Below are positions 10,128 to 19,581 of a DNA stretch of 64,000 nt, piece after piece. The stretch spans positions 1-64,000 of the forward strand of contig CAMVUM010000012.1 of the NCBI GenBank assembly GCA_947170725.1, given 5' to 3'. The stretch comes from an uncultured Prevotella sp. GTDB lineage: Bacteria > Bacteroidota > Bacteroidia > Bacteroidales > Bacteroidaceae. The notes under the pieces were generated by a model. The model was not told where the DNA came from. It saw only the letters and a list, made by a program, of their open reading frames with translations, and did no database searches. A program made the position numbers and the translations under genes. Numbering within the stretch: the first letter of the stretch is position 1; each line of letters begins with the position of its first letter.

Positions 10128-11105
10128 ATGGACTATTTATCACGGATTAAGAAACCGATAGAAAGCGATTTGGACGATTTCAACGGGATGTTTGACGACG
10201 CGATGTCCCATCCCGATGGCTTGCTCTCGCAGGCATTGGCGCACATACGCCGCCGTGCAGGCAAGCGCATGCGTCCCATGCTCATCATGCTTATGGCCCG
10301 GAATTACGGCCGTGTGACCGCAGTGACGCAGAACGCGGCGCTGGGTCTGGAATTGCTCCACACGGCGAGTCTTGTTCACGACGACGTGGTGGACGAGAGC
10401 GGCGAGAGGCGGGGTCAGGCGTCGGTCAACGCTACGTACAACAATCAAGTGGCGGTGCTCGTCGGTGACTATCTTCTTTCGACGGCGCTGCTCCGCGTGG
10501 CTTGTACGCAGAACATTACAATAGTGGAATATCTCTCCGAACTGGGGCGTACATTGGCCAGCGGCGAGATTCTCCAGTTGTCCAATATACAGAATCAAGA
10601 GATTTCGGAAGATGTTTATTATCAGGTGATTAAGCAGAAAACGGCAGCCCTGTTCGAGGCTTGTTGTGCCATGGGTGCGCTATCGGCCGGCGCTGGTGGC
10701 GACGAGATTGAGGCGGCAAAGACTTTCGGTCGCAACCTTGGCATTATCTTCCAGATTCGTGACGATATCTTCGACTATTATGATTCGGCCGAGATAGGCA
10801 AACCCACGGGCAACGATATGGCAGAAGGGAAGCTGACGCTACCCGTCATCCATGCCGTCAACAGCTCTTCTGAACAGACCATCCGCGAGCTGGCAAAAAA
10901 GGTGAAGAACCGCACTGTGACGCCCGATGAAATCGATGTTTTGGTGGATTATACCAAGGCTAACGGCGGCATTGAATATGCCGAGCGGCGCATGAACGAC
11001 TTCCGACGCGAGGCCCAGGCTTTTATCGACGGTCATGTGGCGGACGGAGACATACGCGATGCGCTCAGCGCATATCTGGAATATGTGATTGAGAGGAAGA
11101 AATAG
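10128..11105 (+). CDS. Polyprenyl synthetase (trans-isoprenyl diphosphate synthase)
   Basis: LLHTASLVHDDVVDESGERRG and FQIRDDIFDYYDSAEIGKPTGNDMAEGKLTLPVI aspartate-rich motifs. Confidence 0.93.
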   Translation: MDYLSRIKKPIESDLDDFNGMFDDAMSHPDGLLSQALAHIRRRAGKRMRPMLIMLMARNYGRVTAVTQNAALGLELLHTASLVHDDVVDESGERRGQASVNATYNNQVAVLVGDYLLSTALLRVACTQNITIVEYLSELGRTLASGEILQLSNIQNQEISEDVYYQVIKQKTAALFEACCAMGALSAGAGGDEIEAAKTFGRNLGIIFQIRDDIFDYYDSAEIGKPTGNDMAEGKLTLPVIHAVNSSSEQTIRELAKKVKNRTVTPDEIDVLVDYTKANGGIEYAERRMNDFRREAQAFIDGHVADGDIRDALSAYLEYVIERKK

Positions 11106-11244
11106 GAGGAAAATTTATGCGATAACGGTTCCCATTGGCGATGTGGCTGATGGGAATTTTTTTGTTTCTTTTCGGGGATGGGAAGCTATGGGAGGAGAGG
11201 GAATTTATGGGAAAGACGTGTGATTTGAAGAAAAGTTGATACTG

Positions 11245-11808
11245 TTATGGCTGTTTATTGTTGTTCTTTCTCCATTCCGTCCTCGCCCTATACATTTCTT
11301 CTTTTATTCCTCCGTTTTTCAGGAACTCGCTTTTCTGATGCTCAATCAGGTTTCTTAGAAGTGAGTCGGTTTGATGAATGAGTGTTATGGCGATGTTTGC
11401 TATGGTTTCATCATTGCGTATGGTTATTGCCTCACGATAGAATCCACTTTCGCCATGTTTCCTGCAGACGGCTCTTGTCTGTATTGATTTTTCGCTATCT
11501 GTAGACCATTGTTGAAGGTTGCGGACACGCAGATAGTCTTCGTAGTCGGCCAATAGTTCAAGAAGGCTTGCCTTTGCAACGTTTGTAAGTTTTAGTTCAG
11601 TCTCTTTTGATGTTGTGCTTGCAGCACTGCCTTCTGCAATGTTTTGTTTTCCTGAGCGTGCTGCTTGTATCATCTGGTCTATAGTTCGGTCGCCTTTTGA
11701 CAGGTATTTGTGGGCGAAATAGAAAGTGATATCATAAATACATTCCGCCTTTTGGTAGACGATGAGATTCTTGTAATTCTTTTTTTGTGGAAGAAATTCA
11801 GTAGGCAT
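11245..11808 (-). CDS. Four-helix-bundle protein (23S rRNA intervening-sequence protein-like family)
   Basis: NLIVYQKAECIYDITFYFAHKYLSKGDRTIDQMIQAARSGKQNIAEGSAASTTSKETELKLTNVAKASLLELLADYEDYLR. Confidence 0.85.
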   Translation of the reverse strand: MPTEFLPQKKNYKNLIVYQKAECIYDITFYFAHKYLSKGDRTIDQMIQAARSGKQNIAEGSAASTTSKETELKLTNVAKASLLELLADYEDYLRVRNLQQWSTDSEKSIQTRAVCRKHGESGFYREAITIRNDETIANIAITLIHQTDSLLRNLIEHQKSEFLKNGGIKEEMYRARTEWRKNNNKQP

Positions 11809-11819
11809 GGTAGTTGTTT

Positions 11820-11991
11820 TTGGGGGGAGATTATGGGGGATTATTGGGAGATTATTGGGAGGATTATTGGGAGGTTATGGGGGATTATGGGAGATTATGG
11901 GAGGTTATGGGAGGTTATGGGGATTATGGGAGGTTATTGGGAGGTTATGAGAGGGATGGGAGGTATGGGAGGAATGGGAGGGATGGGAGAA
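11820..11991 (+). repeat. G-run microsatellite array (GGGAGGTTAT / GGGGATTAT units)
   Basis: About 17 G-tracts in 170 bp, immediately 5' of the minus-strand start codon at 11808. Confidence 0.9.
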
Positions 11992-12077
11992 AAACAGAAT
12001 ATTTTATCTTGGCCGAGGTGCTTCTCCCAAGCATGGGGAGCTTTTCTTTTCAGCATTTTCGGTCTATCCTATTTTGT

Positions 12078-12145
12078 CCCATTCTTCTCATCTCTCCCAT
12101 TCTTCCCATTTTCTCCCATAATCTCCCATTTCTCCCTCATCTCAT
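12078..12145 (+). repeat. C-run array (CTCCCAT units) complementary to the 11.8-12.0 kb G-run array
   Basis: cccattcttctcatctctcccattcttcccattttctcccataatctcccatttctccctcat. Confidence 0.85.
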
Positions 12146-12147
12146 CT

Positions 12148-13089
12148 TCAGAAGAACTTTGTTTCCTCGCCGGTTATTTCGCTGAGCAGCATGTTGGCGA
12201 GGCGGCTTGTGCCGAGGCGGAGCCATTGGTTGGTGAGCCACTTCTCGCCAAGAACCTCCTTGACGATGGTGTAGTAGATGAGTGCGTCCATGACGGAATT
12301 GATGCCTCCGGCGGGCTTGAAACCTATTTGAATACCGGTCTCATTGTAATATTCTTTGATGGCCTGACACATCACGTATGCAGCCTCTGGCGTAGCGGCA
12401 GGTTCGAGCTTGCCTGTGCTAGTCTTGATATAGTCGGCGCCGGCGTACATGGCGATGATTGAGGCGCGCTTGATGTTCTCGGCTGTCTTCAGACATCCCG
12501 TTTCCAGAATGACCTTCAGCTTGTGGTCGCCGCAGACCTGTTTAAGCTCGCTGATTTCGTCGGCAACGCTCTCGTAGTCGCCGCTGAGGAACTTGCCGAC
12601 GGACATGACCATGTCAATTTCCGTGGCACCGTCCTTCAATGCCAGTGCGGTCTCGGCCACCTTTACTTCGAGGAGGGCCTGAGAGGATGGGAAACTGCCT
12701 GAAACACATGCAATTTCAACACCTTCGACCTCCAGCGTCTGGCTCACAGTGTTGGCGAAACACGGATAGACACAGATGGTAGCCACGTGGGGCAGATCGG
12801 GGTAGGCGTCGTCGAAATCGTTGACGCGCTCGGTGAAGGCCATCACGCTCTCGTCCGAGTCGGTAGTCTTCAGCGTGGTCAGTTCAATGCTGCCCATGAG
12901 GAATTTCTTCACCTCGGGCGTGTCGTTCTCGTGAACACGCTCAGCGATGATTTTCTTTACCGCTTCGCGCACTTTTTCGTCGGAAACGTTGAGGTCATAC
13001 TTGCTCAGTGCATCTTCGTAGATGCTCTTCTTCGGGCTGTGGTCATGATGATGTCCGCAGCCGCAATTTCCTGCTTGATTGTCGCTCAT
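12148..13089 (-). CDS. deoC: Deoxyribose-phosphate aldolase with a Cys/His-rich N-terminal extension
   Basis: ATEIDMVMSVGKFLSGDYESV, KVILETGCLKTAENI, GADYIKTSTGKLEPAATPEAAYVMC, IGFKPAGGI. Confidence 0.93.
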   Translation of the reverse strand: MSDNQAGNCGCGHHHDHSPKKSIYEDALSKYDLNVSDEKVREAVKKIIAERVHENDTPEVKKFLMGSIELTTLKTTDSDESVMAFTERVNDFDDAYPDLPHVATICVYPCFANTVSQTLEVEGVEIACVSGSFPSSQALLEVKVAETALALKDGATEIDMVMSVGKFLSGDYESVADEISELKQVCGDHKLKVILETGCLKTAENIKRASIIAMYAGADYIKTSTGKLEPAATPEAAYVMCQAIKEYYNETGIQIGFKPAGGINSVMDALIYYTIVKEVLGEKWLTNQWLRLGTSRLANMLLSEITGEETKFF

Positions 13090-13295
13090 AATGTCTTTCT
13101 TTTTCTTAATATTGGTCTCTTTGTTTTTTTATATTCTGTCTCTTCTTGTTTTGATATTCCGTTCTTCCGGCTACTGTTTGCTTCCGGTGGCTGTTCGGTC
13201 ATGTTGCGTTCTTGGTTTTCGTCAGCTTGTAGGGTTGTTCTATGACGCCTACATGCGCTGTGGCCGACAGTCGTTCGGGTCGTTCAATATGGTTG

Positions 13296-13661
13296 TCAGT
13301 CGTTTCTCTCCGTAGCCTGTTCAGTCTCTTTCAGCTTCGGATTGTTCCTGTGTCTGTCCTTATCCCGGCGTGTCTTCTTTTCTATGTTCCTTCGGAAAGC
13401 CTCGGTGAGGTCAACACCGGTCTGATTGGCGATGCAGAGCAGCACCCACAGGACGTCGGCCATCTCGTCTCCGAGGTCGTGTTTTTCGCCATCCTTGAAG
13501 CTCTGATCGCCGTATTTTCTGGCCATAATCCGTGCCATTTCGCCCACTTCCTCGGTCAGTACGGCCATGTTTGTGAGCTCGGAGAAATAGCGCACGCCAT
13601 ACTCCTTTATCCACCCGTCAACGATGCGTTGGGCGTCTTTTATGCTTATGTTCTCTTCCAT
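13296..13661 (-). CDS. MazG-like nucleotide pyrophosphohydrolase
   Basis: LTEEVGEMARIMARKYGDQSFKDGEKHDLGDEMADVLWVLLCIANQTGVDL. Confidence 0.88.
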   Translation of the reverse strand: MEENISIKDAQRIVDGWIKEYGVRYFSELTNMAVLTEEVGEMARIMARKYGDQSFKDGEKHDLGDEMADVLWVLLCIANQTGVDLTEAFRRNIEKKTRRDKDRHRNNPKLKETEQATERND

Positions 13662-13700
13662 TTCAGCTTAGTTTCTTTCCACAGGTCCTTCCGTCAGTTA

Positions 13701-14153
13701 TCATTCCTTGTTCTTTGTGTCCATGCAGATAGTGACAGGCCCGTCGTTGAGCAGCTCTACCTTCATGTCAGCCCCGAATTCGCCTGTTCCAACGGGTCTT
13801 CCGATGGCTTCGGAAAGCTCCCGGCAGAAACTCTCATACAGCGGTATGGCGGTCTCGTGGCGTGCTGCGCGGAGCCATGACGGGCGGTTCCCTTTCTTAT
13901 ATGACGCCATCAGTGTGAACTGGCTGACAACCAGAGCTTCGCCGCCGATGTCGGTTATGGGCAGGTTCATGACACCCTCGTCGTCGTCAAATACCCTCAG
14001 TCCGGCCACCTTCCGGACAAGCCAGCTGACATCTTCGGCGGTGTCCTCCTCACAGATGCCGAGCAATATCAGAAAACCGCGGCCGATGGCTGATTTCTGA
14101 CAGCCGTTGATTGTAACTGAAGCATGGGTTACGCGTTGTATGACTATTCTCAT
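13701..14153 (-). CDS. dtd: D-aminoacyl-tRNA deacylase
   Basis: MRIVIQRVTHASVTINGCQKSAIGRGFLILLGI, VVSQFTLMASYKKGNRPSW, TGEFGADMKVELLNDGPVTICMDT. Confidence 0.95.
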   Translation of the reverse strand: MRIVIQRVTHASVTINGCQKSAIGRGFLILLGICEEDTAEDVSWLVRKVAGLRVFDDDEGVMNLPITDIGGEALVVSQFTLMASYKKGNRPSWLRAARHETAIPLYESFCRELSEAIGRPVGTGEFGADMKVELLNDGPVTICMDTKNKE

Positions 14154-14423
14154 AATTAATCTTGATTGTTATCAATACAAAATTACACAAAAACTCTGAG
14201 ATTATCGAAGAATTGTCATTCTGATTTTTTTCCGGCGGCTGTTTTTCAAAATCATTGCCATCCGACGACTGTCATATATGCCGACAAACGGCTGAAAATC
14301 CTTGCTTCGTACTGGAAAAATCCGCCTGAGGGTCAAAAAATGCAGTTTTTTGAAGGTTTTCACAAAATCCTGATATATTGACGGTTACGAGTGTGACCGT
14401 TTTGGCGGGAATTTCTCCGTTTT

Positions 14424-14530
14424 GCCGTAAGGCCCTTACGGGGTTGCCGCGGGGCCCTTACGGCATTGCAACGGGGCGTCCGTTGTGATGCAACGGCGGC
14501 CTTGTCGTAATCCCGGGAGGGCCCCGCGGC
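14424..14530. repeat. GC-rich palindromic intergenic element, copy 1
   Basis: GCCGTAAGGCCCTTACGG...GCCGCGGGGCCC (14446-14457) / GGGCCCCGCGGC (14519-14530), with internal TTGCAACGGGGC...GCAACGGCGGCC. Confidence 0.85.
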
Positions 14531-14723
14531 TGAGAGCGACGGTCATGACGACGAAGAATATGGATGGTTCTTGCATCTTTATGCGGCTTTTGTCTCCGGA
14601 TTGAACAGTTGTTCATGCCCTGTTTTCGGCATGTTTTGTTTACATCGCAGCCGGTTTTTGTGCGGATTTATGATATGTTTTTTGTGCGGATGTGACAGGT
14701 TTTTCCCATATTTTGAGTGATAC

Positions 14724-14787
14724 CACAGACGTTTGACTATGAGTGTGCCCCGAAGAATAGCGATTGTGCTCGTATCAAACGTCTGTG
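14724..14787. repeat. 13-bp perfect inverted repeat in the dtd-uvrC intergenic region
   Basis: CACAGACGTTTGA (14724-14736) / TCAAACGTCTGTG (14775-14787). Confidence 0.7.
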
Positions 14788-14861
14788 ATATTGTTCCGGA
14801 GACCGGATGAACCTTATATGTTCCGGGCCTTCACAATTCACGCCATTTGGCATGCGTTTCT

Positions 14862-16700
14862 TTATTCCTGTCCGCCATCCACGTGAAAATGGCTGTAAAT
14901 CAGTCTTGCTTTTGCTTCTCCCGCGATTTCTGTGAGCGTCTGGAGTGTTGCCTCACGCACTTGTTTTACGCTCTTCAGACGCTTCAAAAGGGCGTCTTTT
15001 GTTTTCGGACCGATACCGCGGATGTCGTCCAGCTCGCTGTGGAGGGCGTGTTTGGAGCGCTTGTTGCGGTGGAAGGTGATGGCAAAACGGTGTACTTCGT
15101 CCTGTATCTGGGTCAGAAGCCGGAACAGCTCGCTGTCCGTCTTCATGCCGACCACCATGGGCGGGAAGCCATACAGCAGTTCGTTTGTCCGGTGACGGTC
15201 GTCCTTGGCAAGGCCGGCGATGGGGATCTGCAGCCCGAGTTCGTCTTCTACCACCTCGCGGACCACCTCCATCTGGCCGCGTCCGCCGTCGGTGATGATG
15301 AGGTCGGGTAGGGGCTGCTCCTCTTCCATGAGGCGCGTGTAACGGCGGCGTACGACCTCTTTCATCGACGCATAGTCGTCCGGACCGGTGACGGTCTTTA
15401 TGTTGTATTTCCGGTAGTCTTTCTTGCTCGGGCGCATCTTCTTGAATACGACGCATGCAGCCACAGCGTCGGTTCCGGAGATGTTCGAGTTGTCGAAACA
15501 CTCGATCTGATACGGCATTTTCGGCAACCGGAGCATGTCCTGTATCTCTTTCATCAACCGCACCGATTTTTGCTCCGGATTGAGCTTTTCGGCCTGTTTC
15601 AGCCGGTCAAAGCGATACTGACGGCCGTTCATGACGGATAGGTCGAGCAGCGTCTTGCGGTCGCCGCGCTGAGGAACGGTGAGCGTGACGCCTTCCAGCG
15701 GCAGGTCCATCTCAAATGGAACGATGATTTCCCGCGACGTGCTATGGAAGCGCTCGCGCATCTCCACGATGCCCAGTGCAAGCAGTTCCTCGTCGGTCTC
15801 ATCGAGACGCTTTCGATATTCGAACGTGAAAGACTGGTTGATGCTGCCCGCAGCCACGTGGATATAGTTGATAAAGGCCGTTTTTTCGTCGCTGGCAATG
15901 GAAAAAACGTCGATATTGTTGATGACGTGGCTGACAACTTCGCTCTTCGAACAGAAATTGTCAATGAGCATATACTTCTGCTTGACGGCTTCCGCCTCTT
16001 CAAAACGCAGCTCTTCGGCCAGGCGTTCCATCTCGGAGCGCATGTCACGGAGGATGCCTCGGGTGTTTCCACGGAGTATTTCGCGGGCTTGGGCAATGCT
16101 TTTCTGATAGTCCTCGTGGCTCTGACGGCCGATACAGGGACCTCCGCAGTTTTTGATGTGATATTCCAGGCAGACGCTGTAACGGCCCTCGCGGATGCCT
16201 TCCGGAGTCATGGGTTGGCGACATGAGCGCGGACGGCATAGCTTCTTGATGAGATCCAAAATGGCCTGCATTGAACCAAAATGGGAGTAGGGACCGAAAT
16301 ATGTGCCCCAACGGCGGTTGATTGTGCGTGTTTTGAAGATGCGCGGAAAAGGTTCGTTGGTGACACAGATGCTGGGATAGGTCTTCCCGTCTTTAAGAAG
16401 AACGTTGTAACGGGGATTATATTTCTTTATGAGACTGTTCTCCAGTAGCAGCGCATCTTCTTCCGTATTGACAACGGTGTAGGATATGTCGTGTATCTTG
16501 CTGACGAGAACCTTTGTCTTGAAGCGGTCTACTTCAGTATGGAAGTAAGATGAAACGCGACTTTTCAGATTCTTGGCCTTGCCTACATATATAATAGTGC
16601 CCTGCTCGTCGTAATACTGATAGCTGCCTGGTTTTTCGGGAAGGCTGCTGACGATGCCCTTCAGACGGGCCAGCCGTTTTTCATTTTCTTCTTTAGTCAT
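14862..16700 (-). CDS. uvrC: Excinuclease ABC subunit C
   Basis: GIY-YIG start (LPEKPGSYQYYDEQGTIIYVGKAKNLKSRV), ECFDNSNISGTDAVAACVVF, HALHSELDDIRGIGPKTKDALLKRLKSV. Confidence 0.97.
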   Translation of the reverse strand: MTKEENEKRLARLKGIVSSLPEKPGSYQYYDEQGTIIYVGKAKNLKSRVSSYFHTEVDRFKTKVLVSKIHDISYTVVNTEEDALLLENSLIKKYNPRYNVLLKDGKTYPSICVTNEPFPRIFKTRTINRRWGTYFGPYSHFGSMQAILDLIKKLCRPRSCRQPMTPEGIREGRYSVCLEYHIKNCGGPCIGRQSHEDYQKSIAQAREILRGNTRGILRDMRSEMERLAEELRFEEAEAVKQKYMLIDNFCSKSEVVSHVINNIDVFSIASDEKTAFINYIHVAAGSINQSFTFEYRKRLDETDEELLALGIVEMRERFHSTSREIIVPFEMDLPLEGVTLTVPQRGDRKTLLDLSVMNGRQYRFDRLKQAEKLNPEQKSVRLMKEIQDMLRLPKMPYQIECFDNSNISGTDAVAACVVFKKMRPSKKDYRKYNIKTVTGPDDYASMKEVVRRRYTRLMEEEQPLPDLIITDGGRGQMEVVREVVEDELGLQIPIAGLAKDDRHRTNELLYGFPPMVVGMKTDSELFRLLTQIQDEVHRFAITFHRNKRSKHALHSELDDIRGIGPKTKDALLKRLKSVKQVREATLQTLTEIAGEAKARLIYSHFHVDGGQE

Positions 16701-16741
16701 TGTCTGTAACGCCTTTATTTAAAGCTGTTTTGATGTTTGAA

Positions 16742-16755
16742 GTTTCACGTGAAAC
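16742..16755. promoter_or_regulatory. Candidate parS (ParB-binding) site
   Basis: Perfect palindrome GTTTCACGTGAAAC; context aGTTTCACGTGAAACt versus consensus TGTTTCACGTGAAACA. Confidence 0.75.
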
Positions 16756-16811
16756 TTCGTTAGGCAAAGAATGGAGAATGGCGTCAGCCGATTCTCCATT
16801 CTCATTCTTTT

Positions 16812-17342
16812 TTATACCGTTATAAGCGTGCTTACTTCTGTCTCGTCTTTGAAAAGATCGCGTCCGTGAAGGCCTTCGTCGGTGATTTCGATGATGAAAT
16901 TGACGTATGTCTTCTTCGGTGAGAACTTCTGTACGAGGTTGTATGCCGCCTTCATTGTTCCTCCGGTTGCCAGTAGGTCGTCGTGAAGAAGCACCACGTC
17001 ATCTGATGTAATGGCGTCTTTGTGAATCTCGATAGTGTCGCTGCCGTATTCTTTCGTGTAGCTCTCCTGAACTGTTTCGGCCGGAAGTTTGCCCGGCTTG
17101 CGGCAAAGCACGACACCGGCACCAAGGCGGATGGCGAGGGCAGAGGCCAGAACGAAGCCGCGGCTCTCTATGCCGACAATCTTGGTGATGCCTTTGTCTT
17201 TGTAGATTTCATAGAGCTCGTCCTCCATGATGCGGAGACATTCTGGGCTTTTGAATAGTGTTGTAACGTCGCGGAAGATTATTCCTTTCTGTGGAAAGTC
17301 AGGAATACACCGCAGATTCTCCATTAATGTTTTGTTGTTCAT
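16812..17342 (-). CDS. apt: Adenine phosphoribosyltransferase
   Basis: IPDFPQKGIIFRDVTTLFK, GIESRGFVLASALAIRLGAG, VVLLHDDLLATGGTMKAA. Start chosen at MNNKTLMENL. Confidence 0.95.
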   Translation of the reverse strand: MNNKTLMENLRCIPDFPQKGIIFRDVTTLFKSPECLRIMEDELYEIYKDKGITKIVGIESRGFVLASALAIRLGAGVVLCRKPGKLPAETVQESYTKEYGSDTIEIHKDAITSDDVVLLHDDLLATGGTMKAAYNLVQKFSPKKTYVNFIIEITDEGLHGRDLFKDETEVSTLITV

Positions 17343-17377
17343 ACTCAGTGAGTTATTGATTTTTGTTCTATTGAATT

Positions 17378-17391
17378 GTTTCACGTGAAAC
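17378..17391. promoter_or_regulatory. Candidate parS (ParB-binding) site
   Basis: GTTTCACGTGAAAC; tGTTTCACGTGAAACt matches 15/16 of TGTTTCACGTGAAACA. Confidence 0.8.
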
Positions 17392-17502
17392 TTGGACTCG
17401 TTCTACAGGGCCGCTTCTTGTTTCGATTAGCTTTTTGTTTCTTGTTTGCGGCCTTGCTTCTTCGTGCTTGTGGTCTTGAAAATTGCGCTTGCCTCTTCTC
17501 TT

Positions 17503-19374
17503 TTATCTTCCCAACAGCACCAGCATGACGTTGATGTCGCTCGGGGAAATGCCTGGAATCCGGCTCGCCTGTGCCAATGTCTCCGGATTTATGCGGGCCA
17601 GCTTCTGTCGTGCTTCCGTTGACAGCTGCTGCATTGAGGCATAGTCGAACCGTCCTTTGATTCTGATGTTCTCCAGGCGGTGCATCTTCTCGGCCACCAT
17701 CTGCTCCCGTTCGATATATCCGCTGTATTTTATGCGGATTTCCGCAGCCTCGGCAATCTCTTCCTTGCGGTTCTCCGGACGGTTGAGCGCTTCTTTCAGC
17801 GACGGTATCAGCTCGGCAAGTGTGGACATGTTGAGCTGTGGGCGGCTGATGAGATCGATCAGACGGCAACCTTCGCGGAGTGGGGTGGTCCCCAGATTTT
17901 CCAATGCTCCGTTGATGTCGCGCGGCTTGACGGGCGTGTTCTTGCAGAAATTGATGATTTCTTCGATTCGCTGTTTCTTTTCCATCCACCAGTCGTAACG
18001 GTCGCGGCGGGCCAGTCCGAGATTGTAGGCACGTTCCGTGAGACGTGCGTCGGCGTCGTCCTGACGCAGTAGTATGCGATATTCGGCACGCGACGTGAAC
18101 ATGCGGTACGGCTCGTCGACACCCTTTGTGACAAGGTCGTCGATGAGAACGCCTATGTAGCTTTCGTCACGGTGCATAACGAACGGTTCCCGTCCGGCGC
18201 AGAACAGAGCAGCATTGATGCCGGCCACAAGACCTTGTCCTGCGGCTTCCTCATAGCCTGTCGTGCCGTTCACCTGTCCGGCGAAGAACAGGCCGCTGAC
18301 GATTTTAGACTCAAGAGAGTGTTTTAGCTGTGTAGGGTCGAAGAAATCATATTCTATCGCGTAACCCGGGCGATAGACTTTGACGTCGCGCAACGCCGGA
18401 ATCTTGCGGAGCGCGCCGATCTGAATATCCATTGGAAGGGAAGACGAGAAACCGTTCAGATACATTTCGTTGGTTTCCTGTCCCTCCGGCTCGAGGAACA
18501 GCGGGTGCTGGTCTTTGTCCGGAAAGGTCATGAGCTTGGTTTCTATTGACGGACAATAGCGCGGACCTATGCTCTGGATCTGGCCGTTGTAGAGTGGGGA
18601 GTCGTTCAGTCCGCTGCGGAGTGTCTCGTGAACTTCGCGGTTGGTGTAGCACGTCCAGCATGGAAGTTGGCGCAGGACGCGCTGTGGGGACATAAAGCTG
18701 AACTGATGGAAATCGGTTTCGCCCTCCTGTATCTCCATGTTTTCAAAGTGTACCGAGCGGCGGTCGATTCGTACCGGCGTGCCTGTTTTCATTCGGGCAG
18801 CGGTTATTCCGTGGCGCGTTATGCTATCGGTGAAATGCGGCACAGCCGGCTCGGCAATGCGTCCGCCTGCCACCATACGCCGCCCGATGTGCATAAGGCC
18901 GTTAAGGAACGTTCCTGCCGTGACCACAACGCAGCGTGCCCGCAGCTCGGCGCCCCATATCGTGCGCACTCCGGCGGCGCAGCCGTTCTCTACGATGAGC
19001 TCGTCGGCCTGGTCCTGCCAGATGTCAAGCCCGTCCGTCATGTCGAGTATCGAGCGCCATTGCCAGATGAACTTCTCGCGGTCGCACTGTGCCCGCGGGC
19101 TCCACACGGCCGGTCCCTTGCTGCGGTTGAGCATGCGGAACTGGATGGCCGTGGCGTCCGTTACGCGGCCCATTTGTCCTCCCAAGGCATCAATTTCTCT
19201 TACTATCTGTCCTTTGGCTATACCGCCCACGGCAGGATTGCAGCTCATCTGTGCAATCTTGTTCATATCCATCGTTACCAGACACGTCCGGGCACCCATG
19301 CCCCCTGCCGCCGCTGCCGCCTCGCACCCAGCGTGGCCGCCGCCGATGACCAATACGTCGTATTCCATTTTCAT
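17503..19374 (-). CDS. mnmG: tRNA uridine-5-carboxymethylaminomethyl(34) synthesis enzyme MnmG
   Basis: YDVLVIGGGHAGCEAAAAAGGMGARTCLVT, MSCNPAVGGIAKGQIVREIDALGG, GPRYCPSIETK, NGTTGYEEAAGQGLVAGINAA. Confidence 0.97.
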   Translation of the reverse strand: MKMEYDVLVIGGGHAGCEAAAAAGGMGARTCLVTMDMNKIAQMSCNPAVGGIAKGQIVREIDALGGQMGRVTDATAIQFRMLNRSKGPAVWSPRAQCDREKFIWQWRSILDMTDGLDIWQDQADELIVENGCAAGVRTIWGAELRARCVVVTAGTFLNGLMHIGRRMVAGGRIAEPAVPHFTDSITRHGITAARMKTGTPVRIDRRSVHFENMEIQEGETDFHQFSFMSPQRVLRQLPCWTCYTNREVHETLRSGLNDSPLYNGQIQSIGPRYCPSIETKLMTFPDKDQHPLFLEPEGQETNEMYLNGFSSSLPMDIQIGALRKIPALRDVKVYRPGYAIEYDFFDPTQLKHSLESKIVSGLFFAGQVNGTTGYEEAAGQGLVAGINAALFCAGREPFVMHRDESYIGVLIDDLVTKGVDEPYRMFTSRAEYRILLRQDDADARLTERAYNLGLARRDRYDWWMEKKQRIEEIINFCKNTPVKPRDINGALENLGTTPLREGCRLIDLISRPQLNMSTLAELIPSLKEALNRPENRKEEIAEAAEIRIKYSGYIEREQMVAEKMHRLENIRIKGRFDYASMQQLSTEARQKLARINPETLAQASRIPGISPSDINVMLVLLGR

Positions 19375-19581
19375 AATTCGTCGGCAAAAATACTCATAAA
19401 AAATGATTTTTGCCTTAAAAACTTTGATTTATCATTAATTTATAGTAATTTTGCGTTCTAAATATTAATAGGATACCTATTATCAAGTAGCGATACTCAT
19501 TCTCAAGGAGACCTTGATGTCTCCGCAATGACTGTGACATAATTTAAGTTTAACAGTTAAATAATTTAATTTCAATCATTT

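Noticed and set aside
11245-11808. Four-helix-bundle protein as a diversity-generating retroelement Avd factor or an rRNA intervening-sequence protein
   Set aside because: No reverse transcriptase, TR/VR pair or rRNA gene in the window; only family-level resemblance.
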